The position numbers were made by a program, and so were the translations under genes. Positions 24,042 to 36,287 of a stretch of 64,000 nucleotides of DNA are shown here, piece after piece; position 1 is the stretch's first letter; every line of letters starts with the position of its first letter. The stretch spans positions 13,832,764 to 13,896,763 of the forward strand of contig NC_088709.1 of the NCBI RefSeq assembly GCF_963576615.1, given 5' to 3'. The notes below the pieces were generated by a model. That model saw only the letters and a program-made list of their open reading frames with translations, searched no databases and was not told the DNA's origin. The stretch is from Watersipora subatra (Eukaryota; Bryozoa; Gymnolaemata; Cheilostomatida; Watersiporidae).

Positions 24042-25804
24042 ATGTCTGCTACTAAGAAAAGAAAAGTTGACGTTGAAGGAAGAGTTTCCAATAAAGATTG
24101 GAGTAGCAAATTTTTTGTTGTTGAGCACAACAAAGGTGTTATATGTGTAATCTGCCAAGCTACAATCGCTGTATTGAAGGAATACAACATCAAACGACAT
24201 TACACATCAATACATTCAGCCTCGTATGATACCTTGTTAGACCAAGCTAGATTAGACAAGCTGGAACAGATGACCGCGGCAATTAAGAAGCAACAAGGGG
24301 TGTTTACTTCATATAAGAAAGACTCTGAGCTTGTAACCAAGCTTAGCTTCAAAGTCTGTGAGTTACTTGCAGAAAAAGGGGAGCCATTTAGTGATGGAGA
24401 ATTTGTAAAAAGTTGCTTGGGTATATTCACTGATTTCGCCTGTCCTGAAAAAAACAGTTATTGCAACAAACCAGTTTGTCTCGCTTTACTGTGGCATGCA
24501 GAATTAATCAGCTTCGGATAACATTGAAGAGATTTTGAAAGAACGAATAAAGAGATGCACATCATATAGCTTGGCTCTTGATGAAAGCACAGATGTTAGT
24601 GACACTGCCAAATTGGTTGTTTTCATACGAGGCATCACAGATAATTTTGAAATAATTGAAGAATTTTTAGACATGGCCAGTATGTCTTCAACAACCACTG
24701 GACAAGACATTTGCGACCAAGTAGTGAGGCTGATGGATAAGTTTGAACTGGATCCTTCTAGGCTCGCTGGCTTAACAACTGATGGGGCACCTTCGATGAC
24801 ATGGAAAATTAATGGAATCACCAAGAAATTCTTAGATGCCATAGGTTCGCCAGAGGTTGTGGTGAATCACTGTATTATACATCAGGAAAATTTATGCACA
24901 ACAATTCTTGGATTTACTGATGCGATGAAAAGTGTGGTTAAATGTGTGAACTACGTTCGTGCTCGAGGACTCAATCATCACCAATTCAAAGAATTTTTAG
25001 AAGAACTCGATTCAGATTACCCAGATGTTGTGTACTTCACTGCAGTGCGTTGGTTGAGCCGAGCTAGTACGCTAAAAAGATTTTGGAATCTGAAAAAGGA
25101 GATTATGACTTTCATGGTTAATAAGCAGCAGGATGTTGCTTGTTTAACTGATGATGACTCGTTAAATGACCTTGCCTTTCTAACTGACATCACGCAACAC
25201 CTTTCAGATTTAAATGTTAAACTACAAGGCAAATTTCAAATGGTAAACAAGATGTTTGAACATATATGTTCCTTTTAAAAGAAGCTTCAACTGTTTCGGA
25301 ATCAACTGAGTAAAACACAACTTACTCATTTTTCTTGTTTAGCAGTCAGAAAAGCCGAACTGCCAGGAATAGATTGCTCCAAACATACTGAGCAACTTGC
25401 CAAGTTGCATTCCGAATTTTCAACGAGGTTTGCTGATTTTAGGAAATGTGAACCTAAGTTCAAACTATTTTCTCAGCCCTTTGACATGGTACCCGAAGAC
25501 AGTCCTGACCGCTATCAAATGGAGATCATAGAATTACAATCAGATGCTGATTTGAAGAGAGCATATACTAATAATGATTTAGTAACTTTTTATGAGAAAT
25601 ATGTATTTGGAAAGTATCCAAATCTAAAGCTGCATGCTAGAAACACGTTATCACTTTTTGGCAGTACGTATTGTTGCGAAGTTTTTTTCAAAAATGAAGT
25701 TCACCGATGAACACCTGAACAGTCAACTTCGAGTTGCTACTACATCAGTAAAAGCGGACATTGAAAAGTTGTGTAAAAACGTAAAATACCAAGTTTCACA
25801 CTAA
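24042..25804 (+). pseudogene. Broken hAT transposase (Charlie/GTF2IRD2-like)
   Basis: The start MSATKKRKV is followed by a BED-like zinc finger (CVICQ...HYTSIH), a catalytic-core region with LALDESTDVSDTAKL and GLTTDGAPSM, CIIHQENLC, FTAVRWLSRAS, and a C-terminal hAT dimerisation region (KMKFTDEHLNSQLRVATT) ending at TAA 25802-25804. At least two frameshifts lie between about 24470 and 24520. An in-frame TAA sits at 25276-25278, and another frameshift lies in a T-run near 25685. The layout resembles the transposase that also gave rise to vertebrate GTF2IRD2 and ZBED/FAM200 genes. It cannot make a full protein as it stands. No 5' terminal inverted repeat was found. Confidence 0.85.
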
Positions 25805-26030
25805 TTATCTGATATGCACTTTATTTGTTTGTCTCAATTTCTTGGTCCAATATTACAGAGTCATTCTAATAAAAGTTTATACTTATTTTTTGCAAGAAAT
25901 GGACTTATTTATATTATAATATTTTCTCAGTCTCCTCAACTCGACACACAATTTTCTATTAGATTACATTATTTTGGGTTGCTGGCTCTAGGTGTTGTTC
26001 AAATATTGAAGTGGCCCTCAAAAGAAACAT

Positions 26031-26044
26031 GTTGCACACCCCTG
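26031..26044 (-). repeat. 3' terminal inverted repeat of the hAT element
   Basis: GTTGCACACCCCTG is the reverse complement of the hAT-type end CAGGGGTGTGCAAC, about 230 bp after the transposase stop. It marks the right edge of the element. Confidence 0.6.
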
Positions 26045-28151
26045 GTCTAAATGAATGAATGTGATGTGTGTGTGTTAGAGTAAGTATATCCATGTATGAA
26101 TGTATGTGATGCCGTGTGTATAAACCATTTTGTGTTTGTTTGAAGAGAATGAACAATTGTGAGGACTCGAGTTTGCATAGCTTACTGAACACTACCTGTA
26201 GTGTTCGGTAGTGAACAGTACAGGTAGTGTTCAGGTGTAAGTTTTAATGGAAAATATTTTACTGAAAACTAAGCTTTCATTGTAGCATTGTAGTTTTCAT
26301 ACTTGCTATTTATTTCACATTTATTTGTTTTCTTAATTTATTTCACCTACTCAAAAGATTTTTTTCCTACTACACTAAGTTTTCTCTGATTCTGATTATA
26401 ACAAATTAATTTATAGGAAGTTCTTAGCTCTTACCTTGCATTCCACGTTTGTGCAGGCAGTGTTCACTAGTGAACACTACTGAACAAAGTGGTCTAGGTA
26501 TTACCCCTTATGCATGATTTAAACCGGTAGGATAATTATGTTGGTTACTGAGAGCGTGGGGCTCTGACAGAGTGATTAATCACGAATAAATAACAGGGTA
26601 ATGCAGAAGAGCTACTGCTTCTTATTGTATTGACTATGGGATGTGAGTGGATAGATTGACTTTGTAGGTGCTAGACAATTTTAACGTTTAACAAAAAATT
26701 CTTTTTCCCACTACAGCACTTATGTTTTAAGCTCTCAAGATCTCAATGATTTTAATACTTGCTTTCCATGATTTACTTTCCTACATAGCGTTACACAAAT
26801 TAAACTTTCAACTTTGATAACTAAAACTTGAAGTTAAATATATTAATTTGCACATTAGCTGAGACACAACTTTTTGATAGCATTTTAGAAGCGTGAAACA
26901 ACCATGCTACAAACAAGCATGAATGCAATCCATTGATAGCTTTTACTTGAACTGAATAAGGTGTAGGTTGTATTAAGACTTGTCTTCCCAAGTTGCTTAA
27001 ACAACAATGAGTGGAAAACTCCAATAAAAAAAGGAAATTTCTGATTAGTGTACATAGCTTACTTGAAATGCTAACTTATGACATTTTTCAGATTTAAAAA
27101 AGTAGTTAATTGTACTTGATGTACTTATGACTTTCACTTGATAATTAACTGTTGACTATGACTTACTATTAACACACTTCAACCAAACATGGAAGAATAC
27201 CATAGAATTTCTGCATGTGCTTCTCTAACCAGTTACCAACCTAACTTTACCTACGACCGGTGACAACTAACTTCACCAATGATGTGACTTCACATGCTTG
27301 ACATTTATTTGCTAGACTTTCTAATTTAACACATCTTAGGTATGTATAGCTCGAACTCCCATTCCCATAATTATCAACTTCCATTACCTGTCTCACAGAC
27401 TCATCTGACTCTCAACAATACTTTACTGTCAAGCTGAATCTTCCTTACTCACTTTTCAGACAAGACTATCTCAATTCATTTGCACAGACTATTATTCAAA
27501 GCCGCAACTAATGTATGTTTCGCAAACCCAACCTAGCTAACCTTCGACAATGTCTTTCACTAATAATTAACCACAACCTCTTGTTTTACTGCATTCCATT
27601 CAAAACATTCATTTATATTTACTCTTCCTTACACTCACAGCAGATACACCTTACTGAGACATACAACCCTTTCATTTTCATCTCAGTCACCCTTCTGACC
27701 CCTTCTCAATTTCCATCTAACTGAAGTTACACAGCCTTTCTACCTATTACTTGATCTGTTGGTTATCGTGTTTCATCAGTGACCCCTACCAGTCTCATAA
27801 TGCTAACAAATATCTCATGGATGTGACTATTAGTTTAAAGAAGAAAGATCAAAACATAAGAACAGAGAGAGGAATTTAACATATGTTCGATACAAAACTT
27901 TCACTATTTTCTTTGAAGATTGATTGTAAAATCGCCAAGTTAAAGTAAAAAGCTACTGTTGGAATCACGATAATTATACCGAACAGAACAAAAATGCTAA
28001 CTATGACAGATCATTGACTTTCATTTTGTACAAACATCTTGTTTATAAAACTTGTGTTCCTTTAGAGGTAACATGCGGGTTATTATTTTGGAAGTGGCTA
28101 ATCGATTGTAACTGATAATTTCACTCTTGATTAATGTTCTCTGAGAAAATT
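26045..28151. other. Intergenic, no gene recognised
   Basis: Contains a short inverted cluster of GTAGTGTTC/GAACACTAC motifs at 26190-26240 and 26460-26490. A pyrimidine-rich stretch with scattered short frames occupies about 27180-27730. Nothing is supported as coding. Confidence 0.35.
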
Positions 28152-28541
28152 TTTTAATATATATTAGCATAATATTCGATTATCAAAATATTCTGTCAAT
28201 AATTTATGTCATATAAAAATGATGAACTGTGAACTCTATATGTAATATAACAAATGATATAGAGTGACTAAAGACTGGAGTGTCAGACATCAACTGAAGG
28301 TTCAAGAACTGAGCAGTAATAGAAATTCCATGTTTCTCCTTGAAATGTTCTTCCAAATAATTACATTGTAATGACCACAGCAAAGTCTAACAGATGTCAT
28401 GGGCAGTTGTATTGATGATCGAATGCATGAGATTTGTAGACCACAGGCTCTAATCCTCATTTATTTTGAAATCTGTCACAGCCAGTCTTTCGTTCATCTA
28501 GTATGCAGGGAAGACTTGCACACACCTGCTGCTGGTCAGCA

Positions 28542-31500
28542 TCATAGCATGGTTCTAAGAAAGGTACATACTCTTTCCAAGAAGGCATCTGGTTGCTCTG
28601 AATGTACCCAATGTCCTGCGGCTGGCACCACATGACACTCGGCTTGCGGAAAATATTTAAGTATGACCTTTTTGTTCTCCTCGGTGTAAGATCCCTCTCT
28701 ACATAATTAAACCGAATGTAAAAAACATTAGTGTATCCAAGCACTAGGTGACAAGTGGCGCAATATGCCAGAAAGAAAATTGTAGGTTGCAAATGTGCCT
28801 TATGGAGTTGTTCTCTCAAATAATGAAAGCACAACTCCATAAATTCGTAGCAAAATCTAAAATAGGTGTTTATAAATTGACATGCTGACCTTGTGTTTTA
28901 GCCTTTTAAATATTTCAAAGTCCTGACTTAATGAGCGAAATGACACAACAGTCTTACCGCAGGTATGGCGATTTGGCACCACCTATAAAACATGTTGGAT
29001 GTTTGAACTGTGTAGAATAGGGCAAAGTTCCTTTCATAATTTCTGGCCAGTTGTCTTGTATAGCTTTGACGTTACACCTCCATCTAGCCATCTTATCATC
29101 ATCCATTTTGGTGAGGTTTTGTATTAAGAATGCTCTAATCTTTATATCCTGAAATTCATACTTGTTTTATTATTTCGCATAATATTTTATTCCCAACAAA
29201 CTATTGAAAATAATTGCTTTTATTTTACACCGTCTATAAACAAACAAATTTTAAGAGATTCATGAATGTCATCAAAAGAATATTAACAGCTAAAAATACT
29301 ATGAAGTTGAATAACTCACCAAATAATGCTTGTATATAAGTAATGTACAGCAAAAATAGAAATTCTCCAACTATGAACGCCCTTACAATAATCACCTGAC
29401 CATCATGGCCTAAATGACGTGAAAACTCATTTTTCCATGCAATTTATTTATCCAACATATGACAAAATTTTTCATCCCTCCCTTGAACAACAGATGTATG
29501 ATAAAGTCAACTTTTTCAAGGCTACTGAAAAAAGTAGGGAAGCAGACGAAATTAAACCAATTTTTTACACTCGTATGTTTAAGAGAAGTAAGCATGTTTA
29601 TCTCTGGGCTTCTAATTACTTAAACAATATCAGGGTTGTTTTACCTTGCCGCCGTCATGTCATGGAGCACAAAATAACACATGAATTTATTGATTGTTCG
29701 CAGAAGACACACAGAGAGCAGCAAGGTTTCAAATCTACATAGTACTACAGATATTCCAAATAAGAATGCCACACAACAATAGAGAGAGAATACATTAGCG
29801 ATAGAAAATCAAGCAATTACCTGCTCAGTAGGGGGAACATAACATTATTGAGACAGAAGGTAGAATATAAACTTTACTGGCATAATGCATAAATCTTGCG
29901 TGTAGCAACTATGGTGTGAATAAGAATTATTAATTTCATCGCTATAATCACCTGAAGCTTGAAATTGTCCTCTCATGTCATGATCTAACAAGACAACTCT
30001 CACTTGTTAAGTAAAAATTGACATTTATTTTTAAATCAGCTATCACTACTGCACTATTAGAGCACTATGCATAATTTCCGAATGTGCTACCCATTGCCAT
30101 GATAAAGCATCACCTAGCTTTGTGTAGCAAAATATGCTGTCATTAATGGAGATTGCATTTAATTGCCATTTCACTGCCAGCCAAAGAGTTCCCTAGATTT
30201 CAAGCAGGCATCTTAAATGATTTTGGACAATTCAAAATAAAGCATTCAATGTATTCAAAGGACTAACATAAATCTAGTTGATGAAGACCCGACTACACAA
30301 GCTGATGTTTAATACCACCGAGTTCTATCTACGTTCAGATGGGAGCAACATTAGGCACAACAATTGATCACAATGCTTTTAACTTGTATGTCAGTGGCTG
30401 ATTCCACTAACAACATGCAAAGGTTTAAGTTTCAAAAAGTTACTAGAAATAGTGATGGCTGGCAATGTGATAATTATTTTTCATGATTAATAAAAATTGA
30501 AAAAAAATATTAAAAAATGAATTGATCAATATGCAACCAAAATACGTATTTCAAAACGGTGTTTCCGTACAAAGCATTATGATGAAAACTATAGGAGTGC
30601 ATGGTTGAGCCTGTGTTAACATTAACCCTTTGTAATGTCACTGCTACTATCAGTCTGGGATGAACAAGGCTGATATATTACTAGCAGTGACATTAAAATA
30701 ATACCTAAACTCTCTGTCTTAAGGTTGGCTATATATATATGTGTATGTTTTATCAATATCATCAATAGCATTAATATGCAGCAAGAAGTGTTCTGGCAAT
30801 GGGTCAGTAACAATACAGGCTAACCATGCATGCCTAAAACAAATAACACAGTTGTTTAGCCAATTTAGTGTAGATACTATTCTAATGTAATTGCTAGCAA
30901 TATAAATCAGTTCTTTTCTTCTCTGCTCCTGTCATTCATATTTCGGCTGAACAAACAGTGAAGTAGCAATACTTACTGGTATATCTTTTTCTAAAGTTTT
31001 CATAGCCTTCTGTCTAAAATGGGCAAGTCCATCACCACCCATGTTCATATCCAGCTTTAGCATAGCTTCCATGCATCTAATGAAAAACTCGGAAGAAAAT
31101 GGACCTTGATCAGGCAGTACATCCTCGATGATAAGTGAGTTTAGGCGGTCAGGCTAAATAGTAACAAACATTGTGAACTTCATTGTATGACGGGCTACAT
31201 AAACTACAGGTAAATCATAGGCAGTGAGAATACCCATACACGTAATTGTATACAATTAAGCTTCAACTCTGGATCACCTCTGCAGATTTAGGTATGACAT
31301 ACGGCGTGAAGTTTGAGCAAATATTTGTCTGAAATATACAGTTATTTGGAACATATGGCGTTAGAAATTTCTCAAAAAAGTTTTGCAAGTAAAACAATGA
31401 TAAAATGACAAATAACATAAATTAAATAGATTTAAACTACAACTACAGCGAGTAAAATTAAGTTACGCCTCAAATGTTTATTTGGTTTATCGTCCATACG

Positions 31501-32955
31501 TTTAATTTCTACCTGTATAAGCTTGCTTGTGTGTAGCTGTAGAACCATTTAAACCTCAAAATAATAATGTTGAGGTTTTATACATTCTACAAAAAAACCC
31601 GAAGGACTCATGTACAGCGCCAAGGCCTGGTTTCTGAAATACGTTAGGCAAAGCCAAGTGGTAGTTGCACATACACATCTATGCAAACACTTTAATTTAA
31701 AAATTAATTTTATGGTGGTCCACATTCTAGAATCACTTCTCAAGAGAATAGATCAATTAATTTAGTTTTACCTATAATTTAGGTTTTAAACGTAGTTTAA
31801 AATATAGAGGCCTACATATATATTATATTGAGCCTTTTATTGGCCTTTCAATTCACATGATAACATCACGTGTCAAAACAATAACCACGTCGAGTTGAGT
31901 ACGCCATCAAAATGAAGAGATTCCAACCTACGGTGTTTTCGTGATGGCTGCGATTAAATGTTCGTTTTTTAGCTTTTAAAAGCTTGTAATCACATTTCCA
32001 CATATTTTGCACCTACAACACAACAGAGTAAGACATAGTGAACCTTTTGATACCAAATAACTGTAATGTGAATTTTGTGGCAAGTCACCCTTTAATCTTT
32101 TTTTTAAATTTCTCGAATACATTAACTAAAATACAATGCAGTTTTATAAAAAGAAATTGCTCCAACCTTGATGGTCTCAGAGCGTAAAGCAAATAATAGA
32201 GCGGATTAACCTCTGTGTGTCGAGGTTTGGCTGTACAAGTTAATATAGTTCGATATGATGCTTTGATTCTACTCTATGTTCACATGATGGTTGCACTACA
32301 GACTAGCATGAGAATATTACTGAAAAACATAGAGGTATCACTCGAATTAAATGAGCAAAGCTTACCATCTTTAAGGCAAGGTTCATAGCGACCCTTCCCC
32401 CCATACTATGGCCAAGCAGATGGCACTTCTTGAGATTCAATGAGTCCATTAAGGTAATTACATCATCAGCCATTAGAGAATAAGTCATTTGGGAAGAGTG
32501 TGGACTGTCTCCATGGTTCCTCACATCTATTGCTACCACCTTTCAAGGCATTAGCAAAATAATTGCAACATAAATTAGAGAAGATCAATGCAGAAAGAAG
32601 ACAATTCATAGATTTTACAATAAACCACCTGAGTATTTAACCTGTCTGCCAGTTTTCTACCAAGTATCTGCCAATTGTTCTTTGAACCAAACAGGCCATG
32701 CAGTATGAGAAAAGAAGAATTTCTGTCATAATTTTTGGTGACAGGCTGGTAGTCTGTATAGGCAAGCTTCACAGTGGACCTACAACAATAACAGGGTCAC
32801 ATTTTCAGCAACGACTACAACAATCGCATCTTTAGCACTGGTTAGTAAGATAACGTTAAATACACAACTGACAGAAATCTTACTTACAATCGTGCAGAAT
32901 GCGTAAGCCTTGACTGCAACAAAATGATTCGTCCAGATATGTTGAGTCGATTCAT
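28542..32955 (-). CDS. ABHD11: ABHD11-like mitochondrial alpha/beta hydrolase, copy 2
   Basis: Minus-strand exons: 32955-32888, 32779-32629, 32539-32366, 31153-30977, 29148-28958 and 28698-28542. All have the same lengths and phases as copy 1, for 305 residues. The nucleophile GHSMGG (Ser118), Asp142 and GHWVHS (His283) are all present; the Trp after His is the usual family residue. Differences from copy 1, written copy 1 to copy 2: P7S, R19H, L61I, A102T, G191D, E196A, A222D, N234Y, A235S, N239K, R240H, G248A, A264K, L284W and V292A. Eight of the 15 fall in exon 5, while exon 4 is identical at the protein level. A minus-strand AATAAA at 28465-28460 lies about 80 nt after the stop. Both genes look intact, so which is the main enzyme cannot be told from sequence alone. 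Confidence 0.92.
29255..30436. mobile_element. ~1.2 kb insertion specific to copy 2, intron 4
   Basis: Aligning the two duplicated introns leaves this stretch without a counterpart in copy 1 (which joins near 8625). It has a short plus-strand frame (29419-29742) that I do not recognise. The ends are not sharply defined, and a deletion in copy 1 is possible. Confidence 0.5.
31846..32097 (+). repeat. Dispersed repeat family A, copy in ABHD11 copy 2 intron 3
   Basis: Shares long stretches (for example GCTTGTAATCACATTTCCAC and CAGAGTAAGACAT) with 40340-40545 in the same orientation and 39661-39906 in the opposite one. It is about 250 bp and non-coding. It is absent from the matching intron of copy 1. 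Confidence 0.75.
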
Positions 32956-33510
32956 TTGCACTGCAACATGTTGTGATGAATGTTTTTCAATATGAGCTGA
33001 AAGCGAACTGTTTTACATATAAAACTGTTTCCATCTTGTAGTTTTGGCATACTTAGGGATTCGTTTTGCCACTTGAATCATTGTTTAGCAATCAACAACT
33101 AATGACTAACTGGTGGTTAGCAGTTCTAGACTAGGTAATAGAAATATAATTGTAGGGCTTGTGAAATTGTTGTCTCTCTACAAGACCAGATAGAACTATA
33201 AGGTTCCATCTCTATGCCAGCGCTGTTTCAGCTCATTACAGTTATACCTCAAAGTCATCCCATTCACTAATCATTTCTTGCATATGCAGGTAACACACTA
33301 TTCTTTTCCTTTAGCTACCACTATGAATGTAAAAGTAAAACCGTATCCAAACTGTGAATCAAAAGTAAAACTGCCTCCATCATTTACCATAAAAATTCTA
33401 TCGTATCTTTCGTTGTAAATACATAATTAGTTAAATTATAAGCTGTCACACAAACTCAAACATTTTCAGAAATGTTTTCAGCTTTTACAAGCAAATAATG
33501 TAGCACTACC

Positions 33511-33742
33511 TGTTGTATTATGGGATTTGTTAGGCTCAGGCTATATTGGTGTCTGAGCTCAAGGCAGTACAGGTGGTCTTGGTAATTACGGTGAGTGCAT
33601 AAAGCAGGATAAAGCTAGTGGGTAAAGCTAGTAGATAAGCTAGTGTAAGGCAGTATAGGGGAGGATATAAGGCAGTGTAACGAAAGACGGAGGCTTCCTC
33701 ATCTTCACATCAGTACATGTGAGTACATCGATTTATACAACA
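33511..33742 (+). repeat. 5' LTR
   Basis: Runs TGTTGTATTATGGGATTTG to GATTTATACAACA. It is identical to the 3' LTR except for three substitutions in the middle third. Confidence 0.95.
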
Positions 33743-33760
33743 TGGCGCAGTTGACAAAAT
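33743..33760 (+). promoter_or_regulatory. Primer binding site candidate
   Basis: TGGCGCAGTTGACAAAAT starts directly at the LTR edge with the TGG expected to pair with a tRNA CCA end. The tRNA was not identified. Confidence 0.55.
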
Positions 33761-34025
33761 TCTAATTTTTTTTTTCTTTGCGTGTTAACGTTAGCGATAA
33801 TTTTTCTGGTTGCGGGGTAAGTTTAAACGGTTGAATAGGCCCTTTCACGGGCGTGCAGGCGAGGTGACGTGAGTTAGGGTGGTGTTGTGAGGTGTTGTAG
33901 CGGTGAAGTAGCGGTGTTGTTGAGGTGTAAATATTTATTACGTATTCGGAGGTGGGAATTACACTAATTTCATACGAGTGGGGTAGAGTGAATTGGTGGC
34001 GAGAGATATATTGTGTCGGGTAGAG

Positions 34026-35315
34026 ATGGAGAGTGGGTTTCCGAAGCTGGTGTTTGGAGAGCATGGTGATGGGTCGTGGGAGAGATTCATAGAGGAGATG
34101 AATTTATGTATTGAGAGTGCTGTTGAGAGAAGAGGTTACGAAGGTGAAGGTGGCGATAGACGCCCTACTATGAGAGGTAGAGGTAGGTTAGTGCCACTAT
34201 TGAGAGCTATTGGGCACAGTAGTAGAGAAGTATTGAGGGGTGCAAGGTTTGACGTAGATGGCGTAAATTCTACTTATGAAGGGGCAGTGGAGGTTTTGCA
34301 GGATTATTATGGTAGACAAGAGAGTATGTTCGTAAAGGGGCATAAGTTCCTTACGGCTAGGCAGGCACTTGGGGAAAGTGATAGAGAATATTTACAACGG
34401 GTAGAGAGTTTGAGCAGATATGCAGAGGTGACTAACAATAATGATAGGGTCAGGTTTGCCCTTATTGTGGCGGTTAACGGGTTGAGAGATAGAGAAGTAA
34501 GCAGAGATTTAATGAAGAATGCCAATCTTACTTGGGCGTTATTGCAGGAGGCATTGAGGGCTCGTGAAATGGCCAACATCTCTGATAGATTTTTGAGAAG
34601 TGAGGGTATAAGTACCGATTTAAAGAGTGAGGTTAAGAGAGAAGTAGCAAAGGTATCAGAGTTTGATAGCCGAGTGCAGTACAGAAGTAATGATAGAGAT
34701 AGAAGTTATGATTCAGCAGGTAGATCTTCCCCTAGGGGTAGCCCTAGGAGTAGTAGAGGGTATTATGGTAGTGAGGAGCATGATACTAGTAGATATGGGA
34801 CAAGAGGCCGAGAGTATAACAAGGACAGTAGAAAGTGTAGAGACGATAGCAGGGAGAGGCATGTCTCTAGATATAGAGCAAATAGTAGAAAAGGCAGTGA
34901 AGATAGAGTATGCTATAAGTGCAGACGTAGTGGCCATGAGATGAGGAGTTGTCCCTCCATTAAATGTTTTTCTTGTGGAGGGCGAGGACATGTATCCCGT
35001 TATTGTAGGGATAAGGGAGATGTAGGTTATGACAGACGAGGTAGCAGCAGGAGGCCAGGAGGTAGTCGGGATACTAGCTATGAGCGATATGGTATCAGGG
35101 ATAGTAGTAGGGAGAGGTACAGGGGCCGAGAAAGCCCCCGTGAGATGAGAGACAAATTGAGTAGGTACAGAGACAACAGTATGGATAGGTTTGAAGGGGA
35201 GAAGTATAAGGAGAGGCGTGAGACGAGCCGGTATGATGAGGGGTACCGGGATAATAGTAAGGGCAGAAGTGTTAGATCCTCTGGTTATAGAGATAAATAT
35301 GGTGAAGATCAATGA
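34026..35315 (+). CDS. Gag polyprotein of the LTR element
   Basis: 429 residues from ATG 34026; an upstream TTG extends the frame but has no support as a start. The N-terminal half resembles Ty3-type capsid: WERFIEEMNL near the start and a region ending SLSRYAEVTNNNDR. Next comes a long Arg/Ser-rich segment, within which sit two CCHC zinc knuckles of the C-x2-C-x4-H-x4-C form (CYKCRRSGHEMRSC and CFSCGGRGHVSRYC). The protein would form the particle and bind element RNA. The frame ends in TGA at 35313-35315, followed by CTAGG, and stays open in the same frame into the protease. This suggests stop readthrough rather than frameshifting. No internal breaks were seen. Confidence 0.88.
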   Translation: MESGFPKLVFGEHGDGSWERFIEEMNLCIESAVERRGYEGEGGDRRPTMRGRGRLVPLLRAIGHSSREVLRGARFDVDGVNSTYEGAVEVLQDYYGRQESMFVKGHKFLTARQALGESDREYLQRVESLSRYAEVTNNNDRVRFALIVAVNGLRDREVSRDLMKNANLTWALLQEALRAREMANISDRFLRSEGISTDLKSEVKREVAKVSEFDSRVQYRSNDRDRSYDSAGRSSPRGSPRSSRGYYGSEEHDTSRYGTRGREYNKDSRKCRDDSRERHVSRYRANSRKGSEDRVCYKCRRSGHEMRSCPSIKCFSCGGRGHVSRYCRDKGDVGYDRRGSSRRPGGSRDTSYERYGIRDSSRERYRGRESPREMRDKLSRYRDNSMDRFEGEKYKERRETSRYDEGYRDNSKGRSVRSSGYRDKYGEDQ

Positions 35316-35885
35316 CTAGGCCAGGGAATTGTGCAGTATTTAGAAGTTAATGGAGTAAATGTAGAGTTTACGTTTGATACTGGGGCTGAGGTGTCAATAT
35401 TAACCGAGGCAACAGCCAATAAGTTGAACCTATGGTTAAAGAAACCGTCGACAGTTTTAGAAACTGCTGATGGTAGTGAGTTAAAAGTGGTTGGAAGTGT
35501 AATAGTTCATTTGGAAAGTAAAGACAGGCATATGGATGCTGAAGTTCATGTGGTGAAAGGATTGAGAACAAACTTTTTGGGCATAACTGAGTTGAAGCTG
35601 CTAAAACTATTTGCTGTTGTAAACGCAGTATGCAAAAGTAAGTTTGAGCCTGTTAAGGAGTGTAGAAGTATTACGCCAGTTAAGCCGTTTTCGTCGAGAA
35701 CGATTATTGCTGGGTCAAGTTATGTTTCAGATGATGTCGAGTTGCAAAACCTGAAAAATAAGTCTGACAGAGAGAGAGCAAAGTTAAGAAAGGTCACACA
35801 GGTCAAGATTGGTGGACTTGTAAAACCAAGGACTTGTAAAACCAAGCTAATGTTTTTAACAAATTCTTTCCCCATGGAAGAGTAG
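35316..35885 (+). CDS. Retropepsin-like protease, in frame with gag
   Basis: About 189 residues in the same frame as gag, with no ATG near the start, so expression by readthrough of the gag UGA is likely. The active-site motif FDTGAEVSIL is present, with a second conserved stretch (ADGSELKVVG) and a later FLGI. These fit a single-domain aspartic protease of Ty3-type elements that works as a dimer. After the protease fold come about 80 residues, rich in Lys/Arg, that I do not recognise. The frame stops at TAG 35883-35885. The reverse transcriptase normally found here is missing. Confidence 0.85.
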   Translation, partial: LGQGIVQYLEVNGVNVEFTFDTGAEVSILTEATANKLNLWLKKPSTVLETADGSELKVVGSVIVHLESKDRHMDAEVHVVKGLRTNFLGITELKLLKLFAVVNAVCKSKFEPVKECRSITPVKPFSSRTIIAGSSYVSDDVELQNLKNKSDRERAKLRKVTQVKIGGLVKPRTCKTKLMFLTNSFPMEE

Positions 35886-35886
35886 C

Positions 35887-36287
35887 AAGATTTTATGATA
35901 GATCATTGTCAAGATACCCGTTTAAAAAGTAAAAATCAATTAAAGTTGAAAAAGTGTTTGTCTTCTAAGGGACAGAGATCGATATTTTTTAGTGCAATGA
36001 AATTATATAATAAATTTTTGAGTGATTGTGCGGGCTCTGCTTCGGGTCAGCTGAAGGCGAAGTTGGTAGAGCGCCTGTGGGCGTCCTGGGACTGTCCTCC
36101 CTGACTCTGGTGCTCCGGAGTGTGCGCTTATCGCTGATTCTGTTTCTTTTCCTACTGCTTGCTGGGGCTGCCTTGACTCTAGCCTCTGGCTATCTGGCAT
36201 GTCCTATTGCTACTCTGTGTATTTTTTACTCATATTGTCATGTTATTATTACGCAATAAAAATCAAATCAAATCAAATCAAGGGAGT
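35887..36287 (+). mobile_element. Retroposed segment with (AATCA)n tail inside the LTR element
   Basis: Ends in AATAAAAATCAAATC followed by further AATCA repeats, like the 3' end of a 5'-truncated non-LTR element or SINE. GAAGAGTAGC occurs on both sides (35877-35886 and 36288-36297), a possible 10-bp target duplication, although six bases (GGGAGT) separate the tail from the right copy. A GC-richer core at 36030-36200 differs from its surroundings. The source family was not identified. Confidence 0.45.

Larger units (their letters stand above)
28152..33130 (-). repeat. Segmental duplication, copy 2 (contains ABHD11-like gene)
   Basis: Direct repeat of 7497-14724. Intron 4 here carries about 1.2 kb (29255-30436) that copy 1 lacks, and intron 3 carries a 250-bp dispersed repeat at 31846-32097. 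Intron and flank sequence is still closely similar, so the duplication is not ancient. Confidence 0.88.

Noticed and set aside
28457..28840. 127-codon minus-strand frame
   Set aside because: Wrong frame over the last exon of ABHD11 copy 2. The true frame gives AAGHWVHS and stops at 28542.
34713..35312. 199-codon minus-strand frame opposite gag
   Set aside because: Shadow of the Arg/Ser-rich gag codons. No family resemblance.
36026..36259. Hydrophobic 77-codon frame
   Set aside because: Lies in a retroposed segment with an AATCA tail. No homology was recognised and it is too short to support.
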